Shown here: piece after piece, positions 13,892-22,280 of the stretch
How the letters are laid out: each line of letters opens with the position of its first letter
Numbering within the stretch: the stretch's first letter is position 1
NCBI RefSeq assembly: GCF_021021475.1
Contig: NZ_JAINWL010000002.1
Span: forward strand, 496,001 to 560,000
DNA from: Citromicrobium bathyomarinum
Lineage (GTDB): Bacteria; Pseudomonadota; Alphaproteobacteria; Sphingomonadales; Sphingomonadaceae
DNA: 64,000 nt
Direction of reading: 5' to 3'
Notes under the pieces: model-generated
Database searches by the model: none
What the model was told of the DNA's origin: nothing
The model's input: the letters and a program-made list of their open reading frames with translations, nothing else
Translations under genes and position numbers: made by a program

Positions 13892-14613
13892 TGGCAAGTC
13901 ATGCAATTCAGCAGGGTGGGGCCACGCCCTACGATCTCAATCGCGACAGGCTGGCGACCTATTTCGACAGCACCGCGCAGAAGGCGTGGATCGACCTGAC
14001 CTCGGACGCGCCAGTCAGCGGGATTCGCGCGACCGTGCGGGCAGGGCGCGATGCGATGCGTCAGACTCTGCTGTCATGGTTGCCGCAAGACCTGCGGCGC
14101 ACCCGCGTGCTCGATGCCGGGTGCGGCACCGGTGCCTTGAGCGTCGAAGCGGCGTTCCGCGGCGCGGAGATGACCGCGGTCGACGTTGCCGCGGGGCTGG
14201 TCGAAGTGGCGCGGCGGCGCGAGCCATCGTTCCTCGGCCATGGCAGGATCGCCTGGCGCGCGGGCGACATGCTCGACCCCGCGCTGGGCGAGTTCGCGCA
14301 TGTCGTGGCGATGGACTCGCTGATCCACTACCGCGAGGCGGATCTGGTCGCGGCGCTGGCCGAGCTGGGTGAGCGGACCTCGCATTCGATGCTGTTCACC
14401 TTCGTGCCGCGGACGCCGCTGCTGTTCGCGATGTACCAGGCGGGCAAGCTGTTCCCGCGCAGCGACCGGTCGCCCCGGCTGGTCCCGATCCTGGAAGACA
14501 GGTTGCGCGCACAGCTGGAAAGCCACCTGCCCGACTGGCGCGTGGCTCGCAGCGAGCGGGTTTCCAGCGGGTTCTACATCAGCCACGCGATCGAACTGGT
14601 CCGCCGCGGATGA
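13891..14613 (+). CDS. bchM: Magnesium-protoporphyrin IX O-methyltransferase BchM
   Basis: A 240-residue SAM-dependent enzyme that methylates the ring C propionate of Mg-protoporphyrin IX before the cyclase step. It shows the class I methyltransferase motif VLDAGCGTGALSVEAAFRGA (about 72-91), a second motif, VDVAAGLVEVARRR, and the BchM/ChlM N-terminal stretch YFDSTAQKAW. Its product is the substrate of AcsF, encoded downstream in the same operon. It overlaps bchL by one base and lhaA by four. Confidence 0.95.
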
Positions 14614-16037
14614 GCCAGAGCGCGCCTCTTGCTGCAAAATGGATGCAGGTGGCCACCGCGTGGCTGCCCTTCGCCGATGCGGCGAGTGCGGAGCTGCCGC
14701 TGTCGCGCCTGTTGCGGCTGGCGCTGTTTCAGGTGAGCGTGGGGATGGCGGCGGTGTTGCTGACCGGCACGCTCAACCGGGTGATGATCGTCGAGCTGTC
14801 GATCCCCGCCGGGCTGGTCGCCACGATCATCGCGATCCCGCTGCTGGTGGCACCCTTGCGCGCGCTGATCGGCCACAAGTCGGACACGCATCGCTCAGTG
14901 CTCGGCTGGCGGCGGGTGCCTTATATCTGGCTGGGGACGCTGATGCAGTTCGGCGGTCTGGCGATCATGCCCTTCGCGCTGCTGCTGATGTCCGACCCCG
15001 ATCATGTCCGGCTGGGGATCGTCTTCAGCGCCATCGCCTTCCTGCTCACCGGGCTGGGGCTGCACACCACGCAAACCGCCGGGCTGGCACTGGCGACCGA
15101 TCTTGCCCCGCAGGACAAGCGCCCGCGCGCGGTCGCGCTGCTTTACGTCATGCTGCTCGCGGGCACGATGCTGGCCGCGCTGGCGATCGGATCGCTGCTG
15201 GTCGATTTCTCGCCCACGCGGCTGGTGCAGGTGATTCAGGGAGCCGCCGCGCTGACGCTGGTGCTCAATCTGGTGGCACTGTGGAAGCAGGAGCCGCGCG
15301 GCTCCTCGCGCATGCCCTCTGACCCCGAAGGGCCGAGCTTTGCGACCCTGTGGCGTGCATTCGTCGCGGAAGAGCGCACCGCACGCCTGCTCGCCGCGAT
15401 CGGCATCGGTGCGGCGGCCTTTGCGATGCAGGATGCGCTGCTGGAACCCTATGGGGGCGAGATTCTGGGCCTGTCGGTCGGCAGCACGACGATGCTGACC
15501 GGAGCATGGGCCGCGGGCGCGCTGGCGGGTTTCTGCCTTGCCGGGCGCAGCCTGTCGCACGGAGGGGACCCCCTGCGGCTGGCGGGCACTGGTCTGGTCG
15601 CCGGGATCGCCGCATTCCTGCTGGTGCTGTTCGCCGCGCCCTTTGCCTCGATCCTGCTGCTCTATGCCGGAGCCTTCGCGATCGGGCTTGGCCTCGGCCT
15701 GTTTTCGGTCGGCACGCTGACCGAAACCATGGTTCGCGCGCGGGGCGAGGGGGCCGGCCTTGCGCTGGGCGCATGGGGCGCGGTGCAGGCGAGCTGTGCG
15801 GGCCTTGCGATCGCGATCGGCGGGGCCTTGCGCGATGCGCTGTCGCACACGGCATCCGCTGGCGGATTGTCGGGCGCGCTCAACACGCCTGCCGCCGGTT
15901 ATGCCGGGGTCTACATCATCGAAATCATGCTCTTGCTGGCCGCGCTCGTGGCGCTCGGCCCGCTTGTCGCGCGGCATCGCGCCGACAGCCCGCAGCCCAT
16001 CGCGCGCCCCTTCGGCCTGTGCGAGTTCCCGACATGA
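14610..16037 (+). CDS. lhaA: Light-harvesting complex assembly protein LhaA (PucC/BCD-type MFS transporter)
   Basis: A 475-residue membrane protein with about 12 hydrophobic segments, in the family of Rhodobacter LhaA, which is needed for LH1 assembly. Typical stretches are LTGTLNRVMIVELSIPA, LIGHKSDTHRSVLGWRRVPYIW in the first cytoplasmic loop and FAMQDALLEPYGGEILGLSVG in the second half. The place between bchM and puhA is conserved in purple bacteria. The start overlaps bchM (ATGA). A 22-base gap with its own ribosome-binding site separates it from puhA, the largest gap in the bchF-hemA chain. Confidence 0.93.
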   Translation: MSQSAPLAAKWMQVATAWLPFADAASAELPLSRLLRLALFQVSVGMAAVLLTGTLNRVMIVELSIPAGLVATIIAIPLLVAPLRALIGHKSDTHRSVLGWRRVPYIWLGTLMQFGGLAIMPFALLLMSDPDHVRLGIVFSAIAFLLTGLGLHTTQTAGLALATDLAPQDKRPRAVALLYVMLLAGTMLAALAIGSLLVDFSPTRLVQVIQGAAALTLVLNLVALWKQEPRGSSRMPSDPEGPSFATLWRAFVAEERTARLLAAIGIGAAAFAMQDALLEPYGGEILGLSVGSTTMLTGAWAAGALAGFCLAGRSLSHGGDPLRLAGTGLVAGIAAFLLVLFAAPFASILLLYAGAFAIGLGLGLFSVGTLTETMVRARGEGAGLALGAWGAVQASCAGLAIAIGGALRDALSHTASAGGLSGALNTPAAGYAGVYIIEIMLLLAALVALGPLVARHRADSPQPIARPFGLCEFPT

Positions 16038-16059
16038 TGGCCACCCAAGGAGAATCCCA

Positions 16060-16833
16060 ATGAGCGACCCGACAATCGTGGGTTCGATCGACATCGCGGA
16101 GCTGGTATTTCTGGCCTTCGTGCTGTTCTTCATCGGCCTGATATTCTACCTGCGGCGCGAAGACCGGCGCGAGGGCTATCCGCTGGAGGATGAGAGCACC
16201 GGCCTGGTGGAATCGCCCGGCGGCGCGCTGAGCCAGGCGAGCCCCAAGACCTTCATCCTGCCCCATGGACGCGGGGCGGTGACCACCCCCACCGGCGGCC
16301 GTGACAGCTTCGACGTGGCCGCGGTGCGCAGCTTTGCCGCTTCCGGCGCGCCCTATATCCCGACCGGCAATCCGCTGGTCGACGGCCTTGGCCCCGCAGC
16401 GTGGGCGAACCGCAAGGATCTGCCCGATCTGGCGGCGGATGGTCGCCCGCGGATCGTGCCGCTGAGCCTCGACGCGCACATCGCCATCGCCGCGCGCGAT
16501 CCCAATCCGATCGGGATGAGCGTCATCGGGGCGGATGGGAAGGTCGCAGGCACGGTCAGCGAAGTGTGGATCGACCGCGCCGAGCATGTGATCCGCTATC
16601 TCTCGGTCGATCTCGGCATGGGCAGGACCGTGCTTGCGCCCATGGCGATGGCGCTGGTGCGCGGACGGCAGGGCCGGATCGTGATAGATGCGCTGACTGC
16701 CGATCAGTTCACGGGCGCTCCTGTTCCCGCAGCGCCGGACCAGATCACTTTCTATGAGGAAGAGCGGATCGTCGCCTATTTCGGCGGCGGCTATCTCTAC
16801 GCCACGCCCGAGCGGCAGGAGCCTGCGTTGTGA
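16060..16833 (+). CDS. puhA: Photosynthetic reaction centre H subunit PuhA
   Basis: The 257-residue H subunit of the type II reaction centre has one N-terminal membrane helix (LVFLAFVLFFIGLIFYLRRE, about 14-33) and a large cytoplasmic PRC-barrel domain. The stretches YPLEDESTG, KTFILPHGRG and GKVAGTVSEVWIDRAEHVIRY are typical. The ATG is preceded by CCAAGGAGAATCCCA, a strong ribosome-binding site, which fits a protein needed in large amounts. The L and M subunits (puf operon) are not in this window. puhB starts at a GTG overlapping the stop. Confidence 0.96.
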   Translation: MSDPTIVGSIDIAELVFLAFVLFFIGLIFYLRREDRREGYPLEDESTGLVESPGGALSQASPKTFILPHGRGAVTTPTGGRDSFDVAAVRSFAASGAPYIPTGNPLVDGLGPAAWANRKDLPDLAADGRPRIVPLSLDAHIAIAARDPNPIGMSVIGADGKVAGTVSEVWIDRAEHVIRYLSVDLGMGRTVLAPMAMALVRGRQGRIVIDALTADQFTGAPVPAAPDQITFYEEERIVAYFGGGYLYATPERQEPAL

Positions 16834-17468
16834 CGGCACGCAAATCTCCTTCGCTCAGTCCGACTCAGATCGATGTGCTGTGGCATCCGCAGGCGGACGA
16901 AGCGGTGCTGTGGCAGGGAAGGCCCGATCCGATGGTGCTTGCCCGCAGCGCGTTTCATACCCCGCTGATCGCCGGCTATTTCGCGCTGCTCGCCCTGATC
17001 GCCGTGGTGATGGGCAGCGGACCGGGCGGTATTGCGACCACGCTCGCCGCAGGCGCGGCGGTGCTCGCGATCCTTTATGCGACGGCCTTCGCCTCGGCGC
17101 GGACCACCCGCTACATCCTGACCGACCGGCGGGTGATCCTGCATATCGGCATCGCGATCGAGAAGACGGTCAATATCCCGCTGAAGCAGATCGGTGCCGC
17201 GCATCTCAGCGAGCGCGGCCACGGCTTCGGGGAGATCGCGCTGGAGCCGAATGGAGAGCGTACGCTTGGCTACCTGCTGCTGTGGCCGCATGCGCGCCCG
17301 TGGCGCTTCGCCAAGCCGCAGCCGATGCTGCGTGCGCTGCCGGGGGCGGCGGATGTCGCCGAGCAACTGGCCCGGGCGGTCGAGGCGTATGAGGCGATCG
17401 AACGCGGACAGGCGCAGGAGCGGCCTGCACAGGCGCGCACGCCTGCGATGGAGGGCGCGCTGGCATGA
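16830..17468 (+). CDS. puhB: Reaction centre assembly protein PuhB
   Basis: A 212-residue membrane protein of the PuhB family, which assists reaction-centre and LH1 assembly. It starts at GTG, overlapping the puhA stop (GTGA). It has an N-terminal soluble part with QADEAVLWQGRPDPMVLARSAFH, two hydrophobic segments (about 50-95), then a PH-like domain beginning YILTDRRVILHIGIAIEKT and ending with a helical tail. The puhA-puhB-puhC order is the standard one. It overlaps puhC by four bases. Confidence 0.92.
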   Translation: MTARKSPSLSPTQIDVLWHPQADEAVLWQGRPDPMVLARSAFHTPLIAGYFALLALIAVVMGSGPGGIATTLAAGAAVLAILYATAFASARTTRYILTDRRVILHIGIAIEKTVNIPLKQIGAAHLSERGHGFGEIALEPNGERTLGYLLLWPHARPWRFAKPQPMLRALPGAADVAEQLARAVEAYEAIERGQAQERPAQARTPAMEGALA

Positions 17469-17941
17469 GCCTGCATCACGATCATGCCGAACCCTCTCCC
17501 AAGGCGCCGCTGCTGGTGATCGCGGCGATCGCCGCATTGTCGCTCGCGCTGGCGGCGTCGGCCAGCTTCGGTCTGGTCGAGCGCGACGCGGTGCCCCATG
17601 TGTCGCGCGCCGCCGCAGGGACCGAGGCCAGCGCGATCCGCAGCCTGACCTTTGCCGACGCACCCGATGGTGCGGTGCTGATCGACGACGGCACGACAGG
17701 CGAGCGGATTGTGCGGGTCGAGCCGGGCACCGGCGGCTTCATCCGCTCCACCGTGCGCAGCCTCGTCCATATTCGTCGCAGCCAGGGCATTTCCGCGCGC
17801 ACGCCCTTCACCCTGACGCGGTGGGACGACGGCTCGCTGACGCTGAGCGATCCCGCGACCGGCCGCGCGCTCGAACTGGGCGGGTTCGGCGACGACAACC
17901 GCGCGGTCTTCGCCGCGCTGCTGCCAGAGGAGGCCGCGTAA
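17465..17941 (+). CDS. puhC: Photosynthetic complex assembly protein PuhC
   Basis: A 158-residue membrane-anchored protein, identified mainly by position and architecture. One hydrophobic segment, [17 protein letters not shown] (about 16-32), is followed by a periplasmic domain with [17 protein letters not shown] and the family-like pattern [19 protein letters not shown]. PuhC is required for LH1-reaction-centre assembly in Rhodobacter. A histidine-rich N-terminus (MSLHHDHAE) precedes the membrane helix. The gene overlaps both neighbours (4 bases with puhB, 1 base with the next gene). Confidence 0.9.
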   Translation: MSLHHDHAEPSPKAPLLVIAAIAALSLALAASASFGLVERDAVPHVSRAAAGTEASAIRSLTFADAPDGAVLIDDGTTGERIVRVEPGTGGFIRSTVRSLVHIRRSQGISARTPFTLTRWDDGSLTLSDPATGRALELGGFGDDNRAVFAALLPEEAA

Positions 17942-18228
17942 TGGCGCGCCAGACCTTCGAGATTCCCTGCCGCATCCTGGTCGAGCAAAGCTCCGAGCAT
18001 TTCCACGCGCATGTCGAACTGCCGAAGACGGTGGCGATGGAAGCGGGCGACAGGGTTCGGGTGCAGGGCGATCCGATCTCGATCCCCTTTGGCAGCCGCG
18101 AGGTGTTCGAGCGCACCGCCACCGTCACCCGGGCAGGGCCGGTCATGCGCAGCCTCACTCGGATCGCGGCCTATTTCGACCTCGCCGAACTCTACGAGGT
18201 CAGCTTCAACGCCGGGAGGATCAAATGA
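17941..18228 (+). CDS. Conserved small protein between puhC and acsF, function unknown
   Basis: A 95-residue soluble-looking protein starting [18 protein letters not shown], rich in beta-type residues, with no membrane segment, no CxxC and no known catalytic motif. The start shares one base with the puhC stop (TAATG), and the stop shares four bases with the acsF start (ATGA), so it is firmly built into the operon. A hypothetical gene at this position (puhABC-hyp-acsF-puhE) is usual in aerobic phototrophs, which argues for a real role in the cyclase step or in complex assembly. I do not recognise a characterised homologue. It contains one cysteine (Cys10) and two nearby histidines in [10 protein letters not shown]. 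Confidence 0.85.
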   Translation: MARQTFEIPCRILVEQSSEHFHAHVELPKTVAMEAGDRVRVQGDPISIPFGSREVFERTATVTRAGPVMRSLTRIAAYFDLAELYEVSFNAGRIK

Positions 18229-19286
18229 ACGCCTACAAGCCGATGACCAGCGAAGAGGCGATGGCTCTCGCCACGCAGGACACGATCCTGACCCCGCGGT
18301 TCTACACCACCGATTTCGACGCGCTCGATGCGATCGACGTGTCGCCGGTACGCGATGAGTGGGACGCGCTGATCGAAGAGATGATCGGCGATCCCAACAA
18401 GACCCACTTCAAGCACAATGACAGCTTCACCGGCGTGATCGAGAACCTGCCGCCCGCGTTGCGCAAGGAGTTCACCGATTTCCTCGTCAGCTCGATGACC
18501 TCGGAATTTTCCGGCTGCGTGCTCTATGCCGAGATCGCCAAGCGGACGAAGAACCCCGACGTGAAGCAGCTGTTCAAACTGCTCGCCCGCGACGAGAGCC
18601 GCCATGCAGGCTTCATCAACGAAAGCCTGAAGGATGCCGGGATCGGCGTCGATCTGGGCTTCCTGACGAAGACCAAGAAATACACCTTCTTCAAACCGAA
18701 GTTCATTTTCTACGCGGTCTATCTGTCGGAGAAGATCGGCTACGCACGCTACATCACGATCTACCGGCATCTGGCCGCGAACCCGCAGCACAAGTTCCAC
18801 CCGATCTTCGACTGGTTCGAGGAATGGTGCAACGACGAGTTCCGCCATGGCGAGGCCTTCGCCATGCTTCTGCGCTCCGACCCAAAGCTGCTGCAGGGCA
18901 AGAACAAGTTGTGGATCCGCTTCTTCCTGCTGTCGGTCTACGCGACGATGTTCGTGCGCGATCACAATCGCCCGGTGTTCCACGAGGCGCTGGGCGTCGA
19001 TCCGACCGAGTATGATTACGAGGTATTCTCGGTCTGCAACCAGATCGCCCGGCAGGTCTTCCCGGTCGAACTGGAGACGGACGATCCCGCCTTCCGCGCC
19101 AAGATGGCCCGGTTGCGCCGCGCGGCAGAACGGATCGATGCGGGCAAGGCCGAGGGCGGCATTGGCGGTCTGCTGAAACGTGTCGGCGGAATGGCCGGCG
19201 CGGGCGCTGCCTTTGCCAGCATGTATTTCCACCGCACGCGGACCAATGAACTGCCGCAGAGCGTCAGGCTGCAACCGGCATGGTGA
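18225..19286 (+). CDS. acsF: Aerobic Mg-protoporphyrin IX monomethyl ester oxidative cyclase AcsF
   Basis: A 353-residue diiron enzyme that forms ring E of bacteriochlorophyll using oxygen. It contains ferritin-like iron-binding motifs, including [13 protein letters not shown] (about 122-134) and [11 protein letters not shown] in the second half, and the family segment TEFxG-like [12 protein letters not shown]. The oxygen-independent alternative BchE is not encoded here, consistent with an obligately aerobic phototroph. The start overlaps the preceding small gene, and the end overlaps puhE by seven bases. Some AcsF enzymes need an extra subunit (Ycf54 or BciE); none is obvious nearby. Confidence 0.96.
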   Translation: MNAYKPMTSEEAMALATQDTILTPRFYTTDFDALDAIDVSPVRDEWDALIEEMIGDPNKTHFKHNDSFTGVIENLPPALRKEFTDFLVSSMTSEFSGCVLYAEIAKRTKNPDVKQLFKLLARDESRHAGFINESLKDAGIGVDLGFLTKTKKYTFFKPKFIFYAVYLSEKIGYARYITIYRHLAANPQHKFHPIFDWFEEWCNDEFRHGEAFAMLLRSDPKLLQGKNKLWIRFFLLSVYATMFVRDHNRPVFHEALGVDPTEYDYEVFSVCNQIARQVFPVELETDDPAFRAKMARLRRAAERIDAGKAEGGIGGLLKRVGGMAGAGAAFASMYFHRTRTNELPQSVRLQPAW

Positions 19287-20080
19287 GCTTTACCGGCCAT
19301 GTCCTGCCGGTGCTGGCGACCATCGCGGTGTGGTTCTTCGCCACCGGGCTGATCGCATGGGCGGCGAACGCTCCGCGCGAAAGCTATGGCCGCAGCCTGA
19401 TATGGGCAGGTGTGGTGGGTGCGGGCGGGATGCTGTGCGTGATTGCTTCGGCCCGAGTGACGGGCGCGGGCGGGGCCTATCTCGGCTTTGCAGGCGCAAT
19501 GGCGATCTGGGGCTGGCACGAATTTGCATTCCTGACCGGCGGGGTCACAGGCCCCCGGCGCGAGCCATGCCCCGAGGGCGCGCACGGCATCGTGCGCTTC
19601 GCAAAGGCGAGCGCGGCGGTGCTGCATCACGAGATCGCGCTGGCGGCGACCGCGGCGATCCTGATCGCGCTGTGCTGGGGCCAGCCCAATCCGATCGGCG
19701 CGCAGGTCTTCGTGCTGCTGTTCGCGCTGCGGCTGGTCGCCAAGCTGAACCTGTTTGCGGGCGTGCCCAATGCCAGCACCGATATCCTGCCGCGCCACCT
19801 CGCCTATCTGACCAGCTATTTCGGTCCCAACCGCTTCACCGCGCTGCTCGCCCTGAGCATTGCGGGCACGCTGGTGCTGGCCGGCTGGCTGGGCGCGCTC
19901 GCGGCGGAGACGAGCGGCCCGGGTGCGTCGGTGGCGGCGAGCCTGCTGTTCGCGATGGCGGCGCTGGGCGCGCTCGAACACCTGTTTTTTGCCCTGCCGT
20001 TGCGCGATGGCGCATTATGGGGATGGGCTATTGCCGCGCGCGACAAGCGGGCGCACACGAACGCGATGAGGGGTCTATAA
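19280..20080 (+). CDS. puhE: Photosynthetic complex putative assembly protein PuhE
   Basis: A 266-residue integral membrane protein with about seven hydrophobic segments. It contains the PuhE/DUF3623-type stretch [21 protein letters not shown] and a short, more conserved region, [20 protein letters not shown], before the last helices. PuhE is thought to influence reaction-centre assembly or bacteriochlorophyll supply in Rhodobacter. The gene overlaps acsF by seven bases, and its TAA shares a base with the hemA start. Confidence 0.92.
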   Translation: MVSFTGHVLPVLATIAVWFFATGLIAWAANAPRESYGRSLIWAGVVGAGGMLCVIASARVTGAGGAYLGFAGAMAIWGWHEFAFLTGGVTGPRREPCPEGAHGIVRFAKASAAVLHHEIALAATAAILIALCWGQPNPIGAQVFVLLFALRLVAKLNLFAGVPNASTDILPRHLAYLTSYFGPNRFTALLALSIAGTLVLAGWLGALAAETSGPGASVAASLLFAMAALGALEHLFFALPLRDGALWGWAIAARDKRAHTNAMRGL

Positions 20081-21324
20081 TGCACGAGACGGAGATTTCC
20101 CCGATGGACTATAATGCCTTCTTCAAGGACGAGCTCGATGGCGTGCGCGAAGAGGGGCGTTATCGTGTGTTCACCGATATCAAGCGGCACCGCGGGTCCT
20201 TCCCGCAGGCGACCCGCTTCATCGGCGAAGAGACGCAAGCCGTCACCGTGTGGTGCTCCAACGATTACCTGGGCATGGGCCAGCATCCGGTGGTGGTCGA
20301 CGCGATGCACGCCGCGCTGGACGAATGCGGTGCGGGCGCGGGCGGCACGCGCAATATCTCGGGCACCAACCACTATCATGTCGAGCTCGAGCGGGAGCTT
20401 GCGGACCTGCACGGCAAGGAAGCGGCGCTGCTGTTCACCAGCGGCTATGTCTCCAACTGGGCGGGGCTGGGCACGCTGGCGGCGAAGATCCCGGGCTGCG
20501 TCGTGTTTTCCGACGCGCTCAACCATGCGAGCATGATCGAGGGCATTCGTCACAGCCGTGCGCCGTACAAGATCTGGTCGCACAATGACGTCGAGGATCT
20601 CGACCGCAAGCTGTCGGACTACGGCCCGGACGTGCCCAAGCTGGTCGCGTTCGAAAGCGTCTATTCGATGGATGGCGACATCGCGCCGATCGCGGATATT
20701 CTCGACGTCTGCGAACGCCATGGCGCGATGAGCTATATCGACGAGGTGCACGGCGTCGGCCTCTACGGCCCGCGCGGCGGCGGGGTCGCCGAACGCGAAG
20801 GGCTGATGGATCGGATCACCGTGATCGAAGGCACGCTGGGCAAGGCGTTCGGCGTGATGGGCGGCTATATCGCCGCGAGCGCCGACCTGATCGACTATGT
20901 CCGCACCTTTGCCAGCGGGTTCATCTTCTCCACCGCGCTGCCCCCCGCCGTGGCGGCGGGTGCGGCGGCGAGCATCCGTCATCTCAAGGCGAGCGAGATG
21001 GAACGCGCGCGGCACAAGGATCGGGTGGCGCAGGTGCGGCGTCGGCTTGATGCGATCGGCATCCCGCATCTCGACAATCCGAGCCACATCATCCCGGTGA
21101 TGGTCGGCGATGCCAAGAAGTGCAAAATGATCAGCGACTGGCTGATGGACAATCACGGGATCTACGTGCAGCCGATCAATTACCCAACCGTGCCGGTGGG
21201 GACCGAGCGGCTGCGGATCACCCCGTCTCCGGTGCACACCGATGGCGATATCGGGCGGTTGATCGACGCGCTGAGCGAGATCTGGTCGCAGTGCGAACTG
21301 GCGCGGATGGACGCGGTCGCCTGA
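20080..21324 (+). CDS. hemA: 5-aminolevulinate synthase HemA
   Basis: This 414-residue pyridoxal-phosphate enzyme condenses glycine with succinyl-CoA to make 5-aminolevulinate, the precursor of both haem and bacteriochlorophyll. It shows [30 protein letters not shown] and the PLP lysine in [14 protein letters not shown]. The ATG at 20080 overlaps the puhE stop (TAATG); a second ATG at 20104 begins MDYNAFF, the form most homologues start with, so the true start may be eight codons later. As the last gene of the operon it ties precursor supply to pigment synthesis. Confidence 0.95.
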   Translation: MHETEISPMDYNAFFKDELDGVREEGRYRVFTDIKRHRGSFPQATRFIGEETQAVTVWCSNDYLGMGQHPVVVDAMHAALDECGAGAGGTRNISGTNHYHVELERELADLHGKEAALLFTSGYVSNWAGLGTLAAKIPGCVVFSDALNHASMIEGIRHSRAPYKIWSHNDVEDLDRKLSDYGPDVPKLVAFESVYSMDGDIAPIADILDVCERHGAMSYIDEVHGVGLYGPRGGGVAEREGLMDRITVIEGTLGKAFGVMGGYIAASADLIDYVRTFASGFIFSTALPPAVAAGAAASIRHLKASEMERARHKDRVAQVRRRLDAIGIPHLDNPSHIIPVMVGDAKKCKMISDWLMDNHGIYVQPINYPTVPVGTERLRITPSPVHTDGDIGRLIDALSEIWSQCELARMDAVA

Positions 21325-21408
21325 TGGCACAGGCGCGCGTCCGGAACTAAATGCCGCACTAACCCGTTGAAAGAAAAGGGGCTGGAGGGAGAAAGCGAGA
21401 AATCCCTC

Positions 21409-21630
21409 ATGTCCGTTTCAAACATGCCGTTGCTGGCGGTGGCCGCACCGCTCAACATCATGACGCTGCTGATCGTGCTCGCGATCATCGCGGTGGTGTT
21501 CTTTCTCTTCATTCGCAAGCGGTCCAACCGCCATCCGATGGACACGCCCGAGGGCAAGGCTGCTGAAGAGATGCGCCGCCGCGAAGCGGAAGAAGAGCGG
21601 CGCGAGGAGGGGCGGCCGAAGGTCGACTGA
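21409..21630 (+). CDS. Small single-pass membrane protein
   Basis: A 73-residue protein with one hydrophobic segment, IMTLLIVLAIIAVVFFLFI (about 18-36), followed by a strongly charged tail of Arg, Glu and Lys that is probably cytoplasmic. The ATG at 21409 is my preferred start; another ATG at 21424 is possible, and a TTG at 21367 would lengthen the N-terminus. It lies 84 bases after hemA and just before a terminator, so it may be the last gene of the photosynthesis transcript or an independent gene. I do not recognise the family. Confidence 0.6.
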   Translation: MSVSNMPLLAVAAPLNIMTLLIVLAIIAVVFFLFIRKRSNRHPMDTPEGKAAEEMRRREAEEERREEGRPKVD

Positions 21631-21678
21631 GGTCGAGCGGGGCTGACGCCGAGATCGGAGACTCCCCCAAGACAAAGA

Positions 21679-21713
21679 AAAGGGCGCCGCCGCATATCGC
21701 GGCAGCGCCCTTT
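21679..21713. terminator. Bidirectional terminator between the hemA side and the cytochrome c gene
   Basis: AAAGGGCGC (21679-21687) pairs with GCGCCCTTT (21705-21713). After one C/A mismatch an inner GCCGC/GCGGC stem closes a 5-base loop. T-rich tails follow on both strands (TTTCTGTG on plus, TTTTCTTTG on minus), so it can end transcription of both convergent genes. Confidence 0.85.
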
Positions 21714-21737
21714 CTGTGTCGATTGTGAAATCCGGTC

Positions 21738-22226
21738 TTACGACTGGGTTTCGAGATAGGCGATCACGTCCGCGCGCTTCTGCGGGTCCTTGATGCCCGG
21801 GAAGATCATCTTCGTGCCAGGAATGGTCGCCTGCGGATCGGCGAGGTAGACGAACAGTTCTTCCGGCGTCCAGGTGATGCCGCTGTTCTTGTTCGCGTCG
21901 GTGTAGTTGAAGTCTGCGACCGTACCGGCCTCGCGGCCGACAACGCCGTGCAGCGACGGGCCGGTCTTGTTCACGCCCGCTTCGACCGAGTGGCAGGTGG
22001 TGCAGACCGCGAACGCCTTTTCACCAGCGGCGGGATCGCCGGTCAGGCTGGCGAATTCGACGTCGGCTGCAGGGGCCGCAGTGTCGGCGGCCGCAGTGGT
22101 CGCAGGCGCCTCGGTGGTGGTGGTCGCCGGAGCAGCCGGTTCTTCGTCGGCGCGGCTATTACAGCCAGCGGAGACAAGCAGGCACGCCAGAGCCATGCTG
22201 CCGACAAAACCATGAGATTTCTGCAT
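21738..22226 (-). CDS. Membrane-attached class I cytochrome c, probable lipoprotein
   Basis: A 162-residue protein with an N-terminal export signal ending LLVSAGC, a possible lipobox whose -3 position is not the usual Leu. A long Ala/Thr/Pro-rich linker (about 25-55) follows, then a cytochrome c2-like domain with haem-binding CTTCH (about 75-79) and a C-terminal methionine ligand candidate in IPGTKMIFPGIKD. The GTKMxF pattern is typical of cytochrome c550/c2. A haem domain on a flexible tether could shuttle electrons between the bc1 complex, oxidase or reaction centre. The position next to the photosynthesis cluster is suggestive but not proof. The terminator at 21679 lies downstream. Confidence 0.85.
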   Translation of the reverse strand: MQKSHGFVGSMALACLLVSAGCNSRADEEPAAPATTTTEAPATTAAADTAAPAADVEFASLTGDPAAGEKAFAVCTTCHSVEAGVNKTGPSLHGVVGREAGTVADFNYTDANKNSGITWTPEELFVYLADPQATIPGTKMIFPGIKDPQKRADVIAYLETQS

Positions 22227-22280
22227 TTAATTATCTCCTCACCTGAACCAACTCACTTAACAGACTCGGTATAAACCCTT

